From Candidatus Bartonella washoeensis Sb944nv (lineage in GTDB: Bacteria; Pseudomonadota; Alphaproteobacteria; Rhizobiales; Rhizobiaceae), in contig NZ_JH725023.1 of assembly GCF_000278135.1 (NCBI RefSeq), positions 148,790-189,918 of the forward strand: DNA of 41,129 nucleotides. The letters run 5' to 3'. Under the pieces are notes generated by a model. The model saw only the letters and a program-made list of their open reading frames with translations. It searched no databases and had not been told where the DNA came from. Positions 9,862-20,382 of this stretch are shown here, one piece after another (within the stretch, counting starts at the first letter, position 1; every line of letters begins with the position of its first letter). The translations under genes and the position numbers were made by a program.

Positions 9862-11820
9862 ATGTCTGAAAAAATTTATCCAATACCAGCTGATATCAAA
9901 AAAAATGCATTGATCAATGAAGAGACCTATCAACAATGGTATCAGGAAAGCATTAACGATCCAGAAAGCTTCTGGGCAAAACATGGTCATCGTATTGAGT
10001 GGTTTAAACCTTATACAAAAGTAAAAAACACTTCATTTAACGGTGATGTATCAATTCAATGGTATGAGGATGGCATAACAAATGTCGCCTACAACTGCAT
10101 TGATCGCCACTTAGAAAACCATGGTGACAACATAGCACTGATTTGGGAAGGGGATAACCCTTATCATGATAAAAAAATAACCTATAACGAGCTTTATCAA
10201 CATGTCTGTCGTTTTGCTAATATCTTAAAAAAACATGGTGTCAAAAAAGGTGATAGAGTCACCATCTACCTCCCCATGATCCTCGAAGCTGCCTATGCCA
10301 TGCTGGCCTGTGCGCGCATTGGTGCTATTCATTCTGTTATTTTTGCTGGCTTTTCTGCTGAAGCAATAGCAAGACGTATTGTTGATTGTGAATCAACCTT
10401 CATCATTACCGCTGACCAAGGTTTACGTGGAGGAAAACGAATTAACTTAAAAGACAATGTTGATCATGCCATTGAGATTGCAGCACGCCAGAATGTCCAT
10501 GTGGATCAAGTCATAGTCATACGGCGCACCAGTAAACCAATTAATTGGGTAGAGGGACGTGATTTTTGGTATCATGAAGAAGTCTCCCATGCCAAAACCG
10601 ATTGCCCAGCAGAACAAATGAACGCTGAAGATCCACTTTTTATTCTTTACACCTCCGGCTCAACAGGAAAACCAAAAGGTGTTTTGCATACAACAGCAGG
10701 TTATCTCGTTTATGTATCGATGACACACCAATATGTTTTTGATTATCATCCTGGTGAAATTTACTGGAGCACAGCTGATATTGGCTGGATCACTGGGCAT
10801 TCTTACTTGATTTATGGTCCTCTGTGCAACGGTGCGACCACTTTAATGTTTGAAGGAACACCAACTTTTCCCAACAACAGCAGATTTTGGGAAATTGTCG
10901 ATCAACACAAAGTGAACACGCTCTACACCGCACCAACAGCTATTCGCGCCTTAATGGGTGCAGGAAATTCCTTTGTTGAACATTCTGACAGAACATCGTT
11001 GCGTCTTTTAGGCACCGTAGGAGAACCAATTAATCCAGAAGCATGGGAATGGTTTTACCATACGGTGGGAGACGACAGATGTCCTATTCTTGATACATGG
11101 TGGCAAACAGAAACGGGAGGACATATGATCACCCCCTTGCCTGGTGCTACAAACTTAAAAGCAGGATCAGCCACTCGTCCATTCTTTGGTGTTCAACCTC
11201 AAATCGTAGACGCACAAGGAAATATTCTGGAAGGTGAAGCAGAAGGCAATCTCTGTATCATTGACTCATGGCCTGGTCAAATGCGCACTCTCTACAATGA
11301 CCATGAGCGCTTCATTCAAACCTATTTTTCTACATATAAAGGAAAATATTTTACAGGTGATGGATGTAAACGAGACAATGATGGCTATTATTGGATTACA
11401 GGACGGGTTGATGACATTCTCAATGTTTCTGGACACAGGTTAGGAACGGCTGAAATTGAATCAGCACTTGTTTCTCATCCCGCTGTTTCAGAAGCAGCGA
11501 TTGTCGGATATCCTCACCCCATTAAAGGACAGGGAATCTACAGTTTTATCACCTTAATGGAAGGGACAGCTCCAAGTGAAGAGTTGCATAAAGACCTTAT
11601 TCAGCATGTCAGGAGAGAAATCGGATTCATTGCAATATTGGATAAAGTTCAGTTTGCCCCTCAACTACCAAAAACACGGTCGGGAAAAATTATGAGACGC
11701 ATTTTGCGAAAAATTGCTGAAAATAATTTTGACAACCTAGGAGATATTTCAACCCTTGCCGAACCACAAGTTGTTGATGATCTTATTGCCAACAGAAAAA
11801 ATAGAGAAACCACTGGTTAA
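9862..11820 (+). CDS. acs: Acetyl-coenzyme A synthetase
   Basis: A 652-residue AMP-forming acetate-CoA ligase that makes acetyl-CoA from acetate, ATP and CoA via acetyl-adenylate. Visible motifs: the adenylation P-loop [11 protein letters not shown] (about residue 265), [46 protein letters not shown], and the C-terminal acetylatable lysine motif [10 protein letters not shown]. Length matches the standard enzyme. AGAGAGGGAAC precedes the ATG as ribosome binding site. It is transcribed as a single gene: the next genes, ftsEX, are separated by about 490 bp containing an inverted repeat and a duplicated spacer. Confidence 0.97.
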   Translation: MSEKIYPIPADIKKNALINEETYQQWYQESINDPESFWAKHGHRIEWFKPYTKVKNTSFNGDVSIQWYEDGITNVAYNCIDRHLENHGDNIALIWEGDNPYHDKKITYNELYQHVCRFANILKKHGVKKGDRVTIYLPMILEAAYAMLACARIGAIHSVIFAGFSAEAIARRIVDCESTFIITADQGLRGGKRINLKDNVDHAIEIAARQNVHVDQVIVIRRTSKPINWVEGRDFWYHEEVSHAKTDCPAEQMNAEDPLFILYTSGSTGKPKGVLHTTAGYLVYVSMTHQYVFDYHPGEIYWSTADIGWITGHSYLIYGPLCNGATTLMFEGTPTFPNNSRFWEIVDQHKVNTLYTAPTAIRALMGAGNSFVEHSDRTSLRLLGTVGEPINPEAWEWFYHTVGDDRCPILDTWWQTETGGHMITPLPGATNLKAGSATRPFFGVQPQIVDAQGNILEGEAEGNLCIIDSWPGQMRTLYNDHERFIQTYFSTYKGKYFTGDGCKRDNDGYYWITGRVDDILNVSGHRLGTAEIESALVSHPAVSEAAIVGYPHPIKGQGIYSFITLMEGTAPSEELHKDLIQHVRREIGFIAILDKVQFAPQLPKTRSGKIMRRILRKIAENNFDNLGDISTLAEPQVVDDLIANRKNRETTG

Positions 11821-12312
11821 TTGGTAAAACAACAACGGTGACTTTAGCGTTTCTGCTGAAATTTCGTTAGCATGCTAAAGTCACCAAGAAGGCAAAAAGA
11901 AACAATAACAATTAAACAGAGGCTCTTTTGTAATAAGACATCAGCCACGATTAAAGAAAAACATTCACAATTGTGGTGTATAAATTCTAACAAGCACTTG
12001 AAGCAATAAGAGCAAAATTCCCTTGGTTAACCGCCAAAAGAGAGAAACGACGACTGAACAAAAAACAAGAACGGTTCCCGTTATGTTTCTGCTAGAATCA
12101 CCTTGAAATTCCTGCTAAAATCACAAATGAAAGTCAAAAGAAAAAGAGAAGTGTTGATGATATTCTTACAGAGAATAATCCTCAATAATAAACAGGAAAA
12201 GTTAAAGAAAAACATTTAGAACTATACAGTATGAATCCAACCAAGAACCCAAAGTAATGAGAACAAAGGTCTTCACAATAACGCAGCATAAAAGCAGAAG
12301 TGGTAACGAAAA
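11821..12312. repeat. Diverged tandem duplication in the acs-ftsE spacer, with an inverted repeat
   Basis: Two copies of a roughly 240-bp unit lie in tandem. Shared landmarks are the run around TTTCTGCT (11850 and 12086) and TTAAAGAAAAACATT (11951 and 12202), each followed by a similar 65-bp stretch ending AGAGCAAA / AGAACAAA. The second copy runs up to the ftsE start. The first copy also contains a perfect 12-bp inverted repeat, GGTGACTTTAGC at 11837-11848 and its complement at 11874-11885, just after the acs stop, which could act in 3'-end formation although no T-run follows. No gene is seen. Confidence 0.6.
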
Positions 12313-12972
12313 GTGATTCATTTTGAAAACGTCGGTTTGCGCTACGGAATGGGCCCTGAAGTTCTCCGTGATATTAGCTTTCATATTCCTGCCGGCTCAT
12401 TTCAGTTTCTAACCGGTGCTTCTGGAGCGGGTAAGACGTCGTTGATGCGTCTTATGTTTTTAGCACTAAAACCCACCCGTGGTCATATTGATCTCTTTGG
12501 AACAGATACAGCATTGCTCAAACGACAAGAGCTCCCCGCATTAAGACAACGCATTGGGGTTGTCTTTCAAGACTTTCGTTTACTCGATCACATGACCACC
12601 TATGAAAATGTCTCTTTACCTTTACGCATTAAGGGACAAGAAGAAGCAACTTATCGCAGTGAAGTGGAAGATCTTCTCTGTTGGGTCGGCCTTGGAAATC
12701 ATATTCATGTTTTACCACCGGTTCTTTCCGGCGGTGAAAAACAAAGAGTAGCAATTGCACGCGCGCTCATTGATCAACCTGAAATCCTTCTGGCTGATGA
12801 ACCCACAGGAAATGTTGATCCACCTTTGGCAAAACGCCTGCTCCGCTTATTTATTGAATTAAACCGTTTTGGAACAGCGGTTATCATCGCCACCCATGAT
12901 ATCGCATTGATGGAACAAGTGGAAGCACGGCGTATGCTACTCCATAATGGACGGATGACAATTCATGAATAA
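12313..12972 (+). CDS. ftsE: Cell division ATP-binding protein FtsE
   Basis: A 219-residue ABC ATPase that, with FtsX, forms a membrane complex controlling peptidoglycan hydrolases at the division site. It has Walker A (GASGAGKTS), a Q-loop (VFQDFRLL), the ABC signature (LSGGEKQRVAIARAL), Walker B (ILLADEPTGNVDP) and an H-loop (ATHD). The start is a GTG giving MIHFENVGLRYG, the usual rhizobial FtsE beginning; the ribosome binding site is weak. The gene overlaps ftsX by 8 bp. It is preceded by a duplicated spacer (11821-12312) and probably carries the promoter of the ftsE-ftsX-ydcF operon. Confidence 0.95.
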   Translation: MIHFENVGLRYGMGPEVLRDISFHIPAGSFQFLTGASGAGKTSLMRLMFLALKPTRGHIDLFGTDTALLKRQELPALRQRIGVVFQDFRLLDHMTTYENVSLPLRIKGQEEATYRSEVEDLLCWVGLGNHIHVLPPVLSGGEKQRVAIARALIDQPEILLADEPTGNVDPPLAKRLLRLFIELNRFGTAVIIATHDIALMEQVEARRMLLHNGRMTIHE

Positions 12973-13918
12973 ATCTTTCCCAATTTTCATAAGCGATAAA
13001 AAAAACACGACTGCTATCATTCCCAGCGGCAACATTTCTGGACAAGCACTCGTTGCAGTGATTGCTATTATGACATTTCTCTCAAGTCTCACATTGATCG
13101 GTGTTGATTTCATGCAGCGTTCAGCTAAAAGTTGGAGCAATCAAATTAGCTATGAAGCAACAATTCAAATACGCCCGATTGAAAATGTCGATATCGAAAA
13201 GACCCTTCATGATGCGGTTAATTTGGTTAAAACATTTCATGGTGTACAAGATGCCAAAATTGTTGACAAAAAATCCACTGAAAAATTGCTCGAGCCATGG
13301 CTTGGAGCAGGTTTAAGCTTAAATGAATTGCCCATTCCCCGCCTTATTATTGTAACATTGAAAGAGAATGAAGAGATCAACTTTCGCGCAATCAATCACG
13401 CAATCAAAACACAAATTCCAGGAGGCCAGTTTGATGACCATCGTGTTTGGGTAAAGCGTTTTGCAAAAATGGCACAGACAACTGTTTTCATTGGTTTTTC
13501 AATTTTAATACTGGTTCTAAGTTCCCTAATACTCACGATTATTTTTGCCACACGCAATGCACTGGCAGAGAATGCACATATTATCAATGTATTATACTTC
13601 CTCGGCACTGAAACCCTTTTCATTGCGCAACAATTCGACTGGCATTTTTTTAAAACTGCGTTACGCGGTGCGGTATATGGTGGTGCCACAAGCGCATTCC
13701 TGTTTGCTGCTTTCTCTATCTGGACAAGCTATAATCTAGGAACAGTGGAGGCCAACCAAATAACCGCTTTATTTGGACATTTTTCCATAAGTTCCATTCC
13801 CTATGGAAAAATCATTAGCCTTATTCTGTTTGTTTCTTTTCTTACCATGTTTACAAACCGAATGACTATTTTGGTACAGCTTAAAAAAATTGATCAATGC
13901 GAAAACGGCTTATTTTAA
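12965..13918 (+). CDS. ftsX: Cell division protein FtsX
   Basis: A 317-residue permease-like partner of FtsE. It has a cytoplasmic N-terminus, a first transmembrane helix (about residues 25-45, ALVAVIAIMTFLSSLTLIG), a periplasmic domain of about 120 residues, and three further helices in the C-terminal FtsX/MacB domain (around residues 175-200, 235-260 and 275-300). The periplasmic domain transmits FtsE ATP hydrolysis to cell-wall hydrolase regulators. Start ATG lies inside the ftsE end (8-bp overlap); the following gene begins four bases after the stop, so the three genes form one tight operon. Confidence 0.93.
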   Translation: MNKSFPIFISDKKNTTAIIPSGNISGQALVAVIAIMTFLSSLTLIGVDFMQRSAKSWSNQISYEATIQIRPIENVDIEKTLHDAVNLVKTFHGVQDAKIVDKKSTEKLLEPWLGAGLSLNELPIPRLIIVTLKENEEINFRAINHAIKTQIPGGQFDDHRVWVKRFAKMAQTTVFIGFSILILVLSSLILTIIFATRNALAENAHIINVLYFLGTETLFIAQQFDWHFFKTALRGAVYGGATSAFLFAAFSIWTSYNLGTVEANQITALFGHFSISSIPYGKIISLILFVSFLTMFTNRMTILVQLKKIDQCENGLF

Positions 13919-13922
13919 TTTT

Positions 13923-14591
13923 ATGACCAAAAATTCATATAATTTCAAATCATTGACACAAAACAATCTAGAATGTGCTCTCGCCAAACCCACCAATCTA
14001 TGGCATCCCCGCTGCTTATTGCGCTATTTGCCCCCAACAGCACTTTCTCTTTTAATGATTGTTCTTTTCTTTTGGGCTGGTTTTGTCATTTTTTCTGAAA
14101 AAACCGAACAGCTTCAACCACCAAATTTATTGTCGAAAGCAGATGCAATCATCGTTCTTACAGGAGGAGAAAACCGAATAGAAACAGGACTAGATCTTTT
14201 ACAGCAAGGGCTTGGTTCGCGGCTGTTAATTAGTGGAGTGAACACAACAACCAATCTCAAAAGACTAAGACATAGCACGCATATTACGCCACAGCTCTTT
14301 ACCTGTTGTGTTGACATCGATCATAAAGCAACGAACACAAAAGGAAATGCTGAAGAAAGCGCTGCTTGGATTAAAAAACACCACTATCAAACGGTTTATA
14401 TCGTCACCCATGATTACCACATGTGGCGCTCTCTGCGTGAGATTAAATACTTAATGCCTAAAGTAAATTTCATTGCCTATCCCGTTAAAAAGAACGACAT
14501 TGAAAACACAATACAACAGATCAATCAAATACGCATTCTTGTATTCGAATATATTAAAATGATCGGGGCATACATCAGAACCCTATTCTGA
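13923..14591 (+). CDS. YdcF-like membrane-anchored DUF218 protein
   Basis: A 222-residue protein with one N-terminal membrane helix (around residues 40-60, ALSLLMIVLFFWAGFVIF) and a DUF218 domain: ADAIIVLTGGENRIETG, GLGSRLLISG, TKGNAEESAAW and VTHDYHMWRS. Related proteins include YdcF and SanA/ElyC, some of which affect envelope integrity. The ATG at 13923, four bases after the ftsX stop, is preferred over an overlapping TTG at 13890. Its place directly after ftsEX is a conserved rhizobial arrangement; there plsC usually follows, but no plsC gene is found here. Confidence 0.88.
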   Translation: MTKNSYNFKSLTQNNLECALAKPTNLWHPRCLLRYLPPTALSLLMIVLFFWAGFVIFSEKTEQLQPPNLLSKADAIIVLTGGENRIETGLDLLQQGLGSRLLISGVNTTTNLKRLRHSTHITPQLFTCCVDIDHKATNTKGNAEESAAWIKKHHYQTVYIVTHDYHMWRSLREIKYLMPKVNFIAYPVKKNDIENTIQQINQIRILVFEYIKMIGAYIRTLF

Positions 14592-14972
14592 TCTTTATGC
14601 ACCGATTTCCTGAAAATTTGTCGAAAACCGCACAATGGTTCTTTGCCAACCCCAATGTTACAACAGAAACGCGAAAACATTCATAAAAGGCATTTTTATG
14701 CCTTTCTTTAGTATTCATATGCAATCCCGCTTATGATATGCAAAGGAAGAATTTTGATTAATAAGAGAAATTGACTTCCTCTCCACCCTAAAAGATAAAG
14801 ATTCTCAACCTCCTCCGATTTGTAAATAATCCGGCTTCAGCACAACAAGCAGTACCTGCCCTAAATACTCACCACGCACTTTCCAAACACCTCATCTAGC
14901 AAGTTTTACACAAGCCTTATATACCACTCTAAAACATGCTGTTTTATCATCACACCCCAAAAGACGCTATAT
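14592..14972. other. Convergent spacer after ydcF
   Basis: No supported gene. A 29-codon ATG frame (14597-14686, beginning MHRFPENLSKTAQWF) starts just after ydcF and ends at the terminator hairpin; it could be a relic of the plsC-type gene expected here or chance. A weak dyad (TAAAACA-tgc-TGTTTTA, 14930-14946) lies just past the end of the minus-strand restriction gene. Confidence 0.4.
14686..14710 (+). terminator. Rho-independent terminator-like hairpin after ftsE-ftsX-ydcF
   Basis: AAAGGCAT-tttt-ATGCCTTT forms a perfect 8-bp stem with a 4-base loop (14686-14705), followed by a short T-rich stretch (CTTTA). It lies about 95 bp after the ydcF stop. The flanking A-rich and T-rich arms could work in both directions and so also stop transcription of the convergent restriction gene. 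Confidence 0.6.
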
Positions 14973-17900
14973 TTACGACACAACGGATAACTTAACATTT
15001 TCAGGTTCTCTTATTTGCAATTTTGGCAGACTGCGAACAATTTTCATAGTTTCCAAACTCACAGTAATAACCCGTTGAAACAATTCTAAAGGATAAGCAG
15101 GATTACCAACCGTTTCAACAGCGTAGCGGTTGGCATCATTGATCAGACCACTCGCTTTATCAGTTTTGACAACCTGCCGTTCCATAACCCATTCGAGAGC
15201 AGGCCTGCCATTGACAACATAATCATAAGCTTCAAGAGGAATATTCTGCATCGTGATATGCGCATTATAAATCACTGTAGTTTTGTCAAGAGCACCGCGT
15301 TTACCAGCAAATTTCATTGCTTCAACACGGTAGAAACGCACCTCATCAGCAATCATCCAGGTTCTTGGATCACCCTGTTTATAGGTAACAGGATATGGTT
15401 CTACCTCTTCATAATTCATATGCAAATCACCAAGCTTTCGACCCGCTGTCACAAAAGCCCAAAAATCCTCTACTTTTTTAACTGTTGGAATTCGTGGCAA
15501 TTGTTTAGATAGATTATGCGCATAACGCGCACAATAATCCTCAGAATGCAAAATCCCATAAACATAATAAAACAAATCATCCTTTGTTATCATTTCACTA
15601 GGATAAACCGCCCTAAAATAAGCCAACCCTTCATCCGTGAGTGCATCACGCCGCTGCAAACCAGTTTCTTTGCTTTCCTCTGTAAAATTTGCAAACAAAT
15701 GAACTTGGCTTTCTTCTTTATCTGCTAAGGATTCAAAATTTTCATAAACATATCTTGGAAAACATTGACCTTTTTCCATTGCATCATAGCTAGGCAAAAC
15801 CCTACTCATCAGAACAGAAAAACCACTTCTTACCCCAGTTCCTGTGACTTGTATTACCCTGTTTTGAACCGCTGTTTCTAGAGGAAAGATACGCGGCATT
15901 TGATAAACCATTTCATTAAAGGTGCGGTTATAATAGAGCCACTGTCGTGTAAAAGGACGATAAAGACTCTGAGCAAGATAGGTATCTTTAAATTTAAAAA
16001 TCTTTTCTCTGACCAATTCTTGTTTAAGTGCACGACTCCAGCTAATCTTTCTGGTATCTGAATTTACAAAATCATTCACAGCATTTGCACGTATTTTACG
16101 ATCAGCATGTGTATAAGTATAAGCATTATTAAAACGTTCCACTTCACTATTATAGAAGGCAATCATATTGCTCATATTCTTCGCTAAAGCCTCACGGCTT
16201 GAATTATATGCCCACGCATCCCGACTGGTTACAATACCACAAGAAAAATTTTCAAAGAGCTTTTTATCACTGCCTTTCTTATCGCCTAAGGCTAGAAATT
16301 TTTCAAAATCATTGTTGCGCTGATCCAGCCAATCACCATGCTCATCTGGTGTAATCATCTGCCAGCCATGTTCATGCTTGATACCGTCAATACTGCCCAA
16401 CCTCTGAATTTCAGATAGTTTCTCTTTTGTCGTGAGATAATCTCCAATATCGTGGAAATATATTTTCCCCCGCTGTTGAGATTCTGGATTTTTTACGAGA
16501 ATAGAGATAGCAATAGGTGCGCGAGACCCAGAACCAAAAATTCCATCACCTTCTTTTTTTCGCTGTTCTCCAGAAGTTCGAGCATTCCCCCGCAAATGGA
16601 AAATATAAAGGCTACTAAACTCTTCAACTAAACATTTTCGTAAACCATCCGTAGAGTAACTACTGATAAAACCTGCATTTGTCACAAAACCAATAACACC
16701 ACAATCTTTTATGCGATCACTTGCCCAGCGAATAGCACGAATATAACTGTCATAAAGCGTTTGTACATAGGTTGCTTTGGATTGAGCAGCATAAGTTTCA
16801 CGAATGCGACGATCCAATTTAGGATAATCAATATTTTTTGCATTGTCGTTTTCACTTTTTTGCCCAGAAGAATAAGGAGGATTGCCAACAATAACACGAA
16901 TATCCAGTTCTTTCTGACGTGATCGACGTGTGCTGTTATCCACCAGCAAATCACTGATCAGGTCTTTTTCTTGCTCATAAAGCTGGAATGTATCGGTCAG
17001 ACAAATTCCCTCAAACGGAACATAATCTCCCCCCATCAGACCATGATAGGTCGTCTCAATATTAATGGCTGCAATATAATAGGCTAAAAGCACGATTTCA
17101 TTGGCATGAATTTCATGACAAAATTTGTGTTTCATTTCTTCTGGTGTAATCAACCCCGATTGTAAAAGCCGCGTAATAAAAGTCCCCGTTCCTGTAAATG
17201 GATCCATGATGTGAATACCAGATGAGCCAAGAGTTTGCCCAAACTCTTGCTCTAAGACATCATTGACGGAGTACAAAATAAAATCCACAATCTCAACGGG
17301 GGTATAAACAATGCCAAGTTTTTCTACAGTACGTGGAAAAGCGTAACGAAAAAACTTATCGTAAAGCTCTACAATCAACCTCTGCTTTGCTTTTGGATCC
17401 GTAATTCCACTAGCTCGTAATTTTACACTTGCATAGAAGCTCTCCAAATCTTTGGATTCCTTATCAAGATTCGCCTCATCAAGCACATCAAGCATACGCT
17501 GCATAGCACGCGATACAGGATTCTCACGTGTAAACTGATACCCTTCAAACAACACCTGAAAGACAGGACGCGTGATAATATGCTGCGCCAACATTTCAAT
17601 TGCATCAGCCTCTGTAATCGCGTCGTTTAAATCATCACGCAATTCTGCCACAAACCTGTCAAAGGCGTGACGCGCCTCCGTATCTGGCTCTACGAGAATA
17701 CCTGTTAAACGCGTGATATGATTCTTAGCAATCTCAGCAATGTTGCTTGCCCAATCTTCCCAATAATCACGCGTCCCACATTTCTTGACGATCTTTGCCA
17801 GAATCGCACAAGAAAGTTCATCCACAGAGAAAGAAAGCTCCCCTTGTACTTCATCTGTAAGAGTGAAATCATATTCCGGTGTTCCAATTTCCGCTCGTGC

Positions 17901-19934
17901 AGGTTGTGCGCGTAGTGGAAGATTCTCTACAACAGCCGTAACAGCCTGTAACTCAGTGCTCTGTGTGACACCAATAATCTCAATCACATTGCTGATATCT
18001 TGCCCTAGTGATGCTTTATTAACCGTAGCATCAAAACGATCATCATGCGCACGCAAAGCATTCAAAATTTGCCAAACAACCCGATATTTATCATTGTTGT
18101 TCAAAGCCTGTTCCACTGGAATCCCAGAGGGAATACCAATCGGCAGAATGACATACCCCATCTTTTTGCCCTCGGAACGACGCATCACCCGCCCAACAGA
18201 CTGAACAACATCAATCTGGCTCTTGCGTGCATTTAAAAACATGATCGCATCAAGAGCTGGAACATCCACTCCCTCAGACAAACACCGCGCATTGGTCAAA
18301 ATACGACAAACATCCTCACCGCTATCAGCTTTCAGCCAATCAAGTAATGCACCGCGATCCTTCGCCCTGAAAGTGCCATCAACATGTTTAATCTCACACT
18401 TCAGAAATGGTTCATTTTCGGTATTTTCTTTGTTGATATAATCAAGATATTCTTTAACAACCGCCGAAAATTCATTACGTACTAGTTTAGAATTTTCAAT
18501 AGTCTTACAAAACGCCAAAGCACGATGCATGGGATATGGATCAGTACCAACATCAGCCTTCATATCTTGTTTTGTCAGTGCCTTATAACACCCTATAATC
18601 TTCGTTGCATCATCAAGAATAAGCTCAGACTGGCCATCACTAAGACGCTTCTGAACAGCTGAACTGACCAATTTTTCGTCCACGGCTAAGACAATAACCT
18701 TATAATCCGTTAAAAGATCATTTTTTACTGCCCAGGAAAACCCCCGATAAAACAGTGTTTTACCAAAAAGCTTTTCATCATCCATCGAAGCAAGAACGGC
18801 ATTAACTTCATGTGCACGACTTTTTACGTTATCACCAAAAATACGTGGTGTCGCTGTCATATAAAGGCGCTTCTTAGCACGAATAACATCATTAGAATGC
18901 ACCTTAACAAAATTGGATTCATCCTCTCCAACCAGCGTTGCTCCTGTTGTACGATGCGCTTCATCACAAATGATAAGATCAAATGTTGGCAAACCATACT
19001 TTTTCTGAGCATCTGCAATCACCTGAATGGATTGATAGGTTGCAAACACAACGGTCATCTTATCTACAACACCATCGCTCACACATTCTGCAAGTTTAGC
19101 GGCATTGGTTGTCGCCGGAAAAGCAAGATCAAACACATCAATTTCAGCAATATCATCACTATTTTTACGACGCTTTCCCACTTGCGTATCTGAACAGACA
19201 GCAAAGGATCTCAATCCAATTTCTGCATCCGTCGTCCATTCACGGACCGTCTGTGACATCAACGCCAGGGAAGGAACAAGAAACAAAACAAACTTGCCTT
19301 TACCGGCCAAATCCTCAGCAATTTTAAGACTGGTAAATGTCTTACCAGTACCACAAGCCATAATAAGCTTGCCACGATCTGCTTCAGTAAGTCCAGCACG
19401 CACAAAATGTAATGCTTCCAATTGATGGGAACGTATTTTCTTTTTATCTTCCAGCACAACTTTGCCGGTGGCTGCAAAAGTTTCCCAACGAATCGGACTT
19501 TTTTGTATATCGGAGAGATTAATCCGTATAACAGGAATATCCTGCCCCTGTATCATTGTTTCAGCGTTGTCACTCCAAGCACCTTCAGTACTATCTATAA
19601 TAACACGCCGCTTGAATGGAGCTTTCCCTGATGCCGAAATAAAACTATCAATATCTGCTTTTCTAATTCGATATGCTGCATCATAAAATTTACATTGGAT
19701 TGCCGCAAAACCCTCTTCATTACGAATCTTTGCCACAAGATCGATACCGGTATCACGAACATCCCAGCCATTTTCAAGAGCCCAATCTTTAAAGGTTTGA
19801 ACCTTTTCATAACACCCAAACTGAAGAGGATCATGTGTTAGATAAGCAAGAGCAAAACGCTCAAAATACGACCCTTTATCTCGTTCAGTACGCGCTTCAT
19901 CACGATATGTCTGTAAAAGCGATTGCAGCCTCAT
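14973..19934 (-). CDS. Type ISP-like single-chain restriction-modification enzyme
   Basis: A 1653-residue uninterrupted protein. In order: an Mrr-like PD-(D/E)xK nuclease near the N-terminus (Asp65 in TGIDLVA, Gln80-Cys-Lys82 in IQCKFY); a superfamily 2 helicase/translocase with Walker A ACGTGKT (193-199), DEAH (324-327), the motif MTATPRIF and motif VI QSVGRVMRR; a linker; an N6-adenine methyltransferase with motif I MDPFTGTGTF (from about 910) and motif IV NPPY (1018-1021); and a long C-terminal region expected to read the target. This order and size match the type ISP enzymes such as LlaGI and LlaBIII, which cut invading DNA after translocation and protect the host by methylating one strand; no separate specificity subunit is needed or seen. 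The gene stands alone between two geneless spacers, which suggests horizontal gain. All key residues appear intact. Confidence 0.9.
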   Translation of the reverse strand: MRLQSLLQTYRDEARTERDKGSYFERFALAYLTHDPLQFGCYEKVQTFKDWALENGWDVRDTGIDLVAKIRNEEGFAAIQCKFYDAAYRIRKADIDSFISASGKAPFKRRVIIDSTEGAWSDNAETMIQGQDIPVIRINLSDIQKSPIRWETFAATGKVVLEDKKKIRSHQLEALHFVRAGLTEADRGKLIMACGTGKTFTSLKIAEDLAGKGKFVLFLVPSLALMSQTVREWTTDAEIGLRSFAVCSDTQVGKRRKNSDDIAEIDVFDLAFPATTNAAKLAECVSDGVVDKMTVVFATYQSIQVIADAQKKYGLPTFDLIICDEAHRTTGATLVGEDESNFVKVHSNDVIRAKKRLYMTATPRIFGDNVKSRAHEVNAVLASMDDEKLFGKTLFYRGFSWAVKNDLLTDYKVIVLAVDEKLVSSAVQKRLSDGQSELILDDATKIIGCYKALTKQDMKADVGTDPYPMHRALAFCKTIENSKLVRNEFSAVVKEYLDYINKENTENEPFLKCEIKHVDGTFRAKDRGALLDWLKADSGEDVCRILTNARCLSEGVDVPALDAIMFLNARKSQIDVVQSVGRVMRRSEGKKMGYVILPIGIPSGIPVEQALNNNDKYRVVWQILNALRAHDDRFDATVNKASLGQDISNVIEIIGVTQSTELQAVTAVVENLPLRAQPARAEIGTPEYDFTLTDEVQGELSFSVDELSCAILAKIVKKCGTRDYWEDWASNIAEIAKNHITRLTGILVEPDTEARHAFDRFVAELRDDLNDAITEADAIEMLAQHIITRPVFQVLFEGYQFTRENPVSRAMQRMLDVLDEANLDKESKDLESFYASVKLRASGITDPKAKQRLIVELYDKFFRYAFPRTVEKLGIVYTPVEIVDFILYSVNDVLEQEFGQTLGSSGIHIMDPFTGTGTFITRLLQSGLITPEEMKHKFCHEIHANEIVLLAYYIAAINIETTYHGLMGGDYVPFEGICLTDTFQLYEQEKDLISDLLVDNSTRRSRQKELDIRVIVGNPPYSSGQKSENDNAKNIDYPKLDRRIRETYAAQSKATYVQTLYDSYIRAIRWASDRIKDCGVIGFVTNAGFISSYSTDGLRKCLVEEFSSLYIFHLRGNARTSGEQRKKEGDGIFGSGSRAPIAISILVKNPESQQRGKIYFHDIGDYLTTKEKLSEIQRLGSIDGIKHEHGWQMITPDEHGDWLDQRNNDFEKFLALGDKKGSDKKLFENFSCGIVTSRDAWAYNSSREALAKNMSNMIAFYNSEVERFNNAYTYTHADRKIRANAVNDFVNSDTRKISWSRALKQELVREKIFKFKDTYLAQSLYRPFTRQWLYYNRTFNEMVYQMPRIFPLETAVQNRVIQVTGTGVRSGFSVLMSRVLPSYDAMEKGQCFPRYVYENFESLADKEESQVHLFANFTEESKETGLQRRDALTDEGLAYFRAVYPSEMITKDDLFYYVYGILHSEDYCARYAHNLSKQLPRIPTVKKVEDFWAFVTAGRKLGDLHMNYEEVEPYPVTYKQGDPRTWMIADEVRFYRVEAMKFAGKRGALDKTTVIYNAHITMQNIPLEAYDYVVNGRPALEWVMERQVVKTDKASGLINDANRYAVETVGNPAYPLELFQRVITVSLETMKIVRSLPKLQIREPENVKLSVVS

Positions 19935-20297
19935 GCTTTCCCACTCATTAAAAACACCTCTAACTATCGAGTCTAGACAAATTGGTCAATGCCTATTATT
20001 CTACCCAAAAGACTTTAGATGAATCGCTTTACTGAATAAAGTGGTAACATTTTACTTATCAGTAAAATAGTAGAAGCTACTCTTCCCCCATCGTTGACAA
20101 ATATCACATAATAACCCACTAAAATATGGAGACTTGTTTCACCATTTTGATAAGCTTCTTTTTTGATATCCATCTATTGAAAATAGTTTAAGCGCGTACT
20201 CAGGGAGGTACTAGACACAATAAAAATATATCTTAAAACCAATTACCCGCTATACCAATACACATAAATAATGAATGCAGGAATTGATATTCCCAGC

Positions 20298-20338
20298 AAT
20301 ATAATTTCATAATCACCGGGAATATAATCTCATAATCA
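20298..20338. repeat. Short tandem repeat
   Basis: Two 18-bp copies, AATATAATTTCATAATCA (20298-20315) and AATATAATCTCATAATCA (20321-20338), differing at one base and spaced five bases apart, giving a 23-bp period. Confidence 0.75.
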
Positions 20339-20362
20339 TAAGTATGTTCGTCTAGCCATGCA

Positions 20363-20382
20363 TACAAAGCTTAAGCTTTGTA
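20363..20382. repeat. Perfect 20-bp palindrome
   Basis: TACAAAGCTT followed immediately by its exact reverse complement AAGCTTTGTA, with no spacer. Flanking bases do not extend the symmetry. It sits in a geneless region and might be a protein-binding site or the remnant of an inverted repeat end. Confidence 0.85.
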
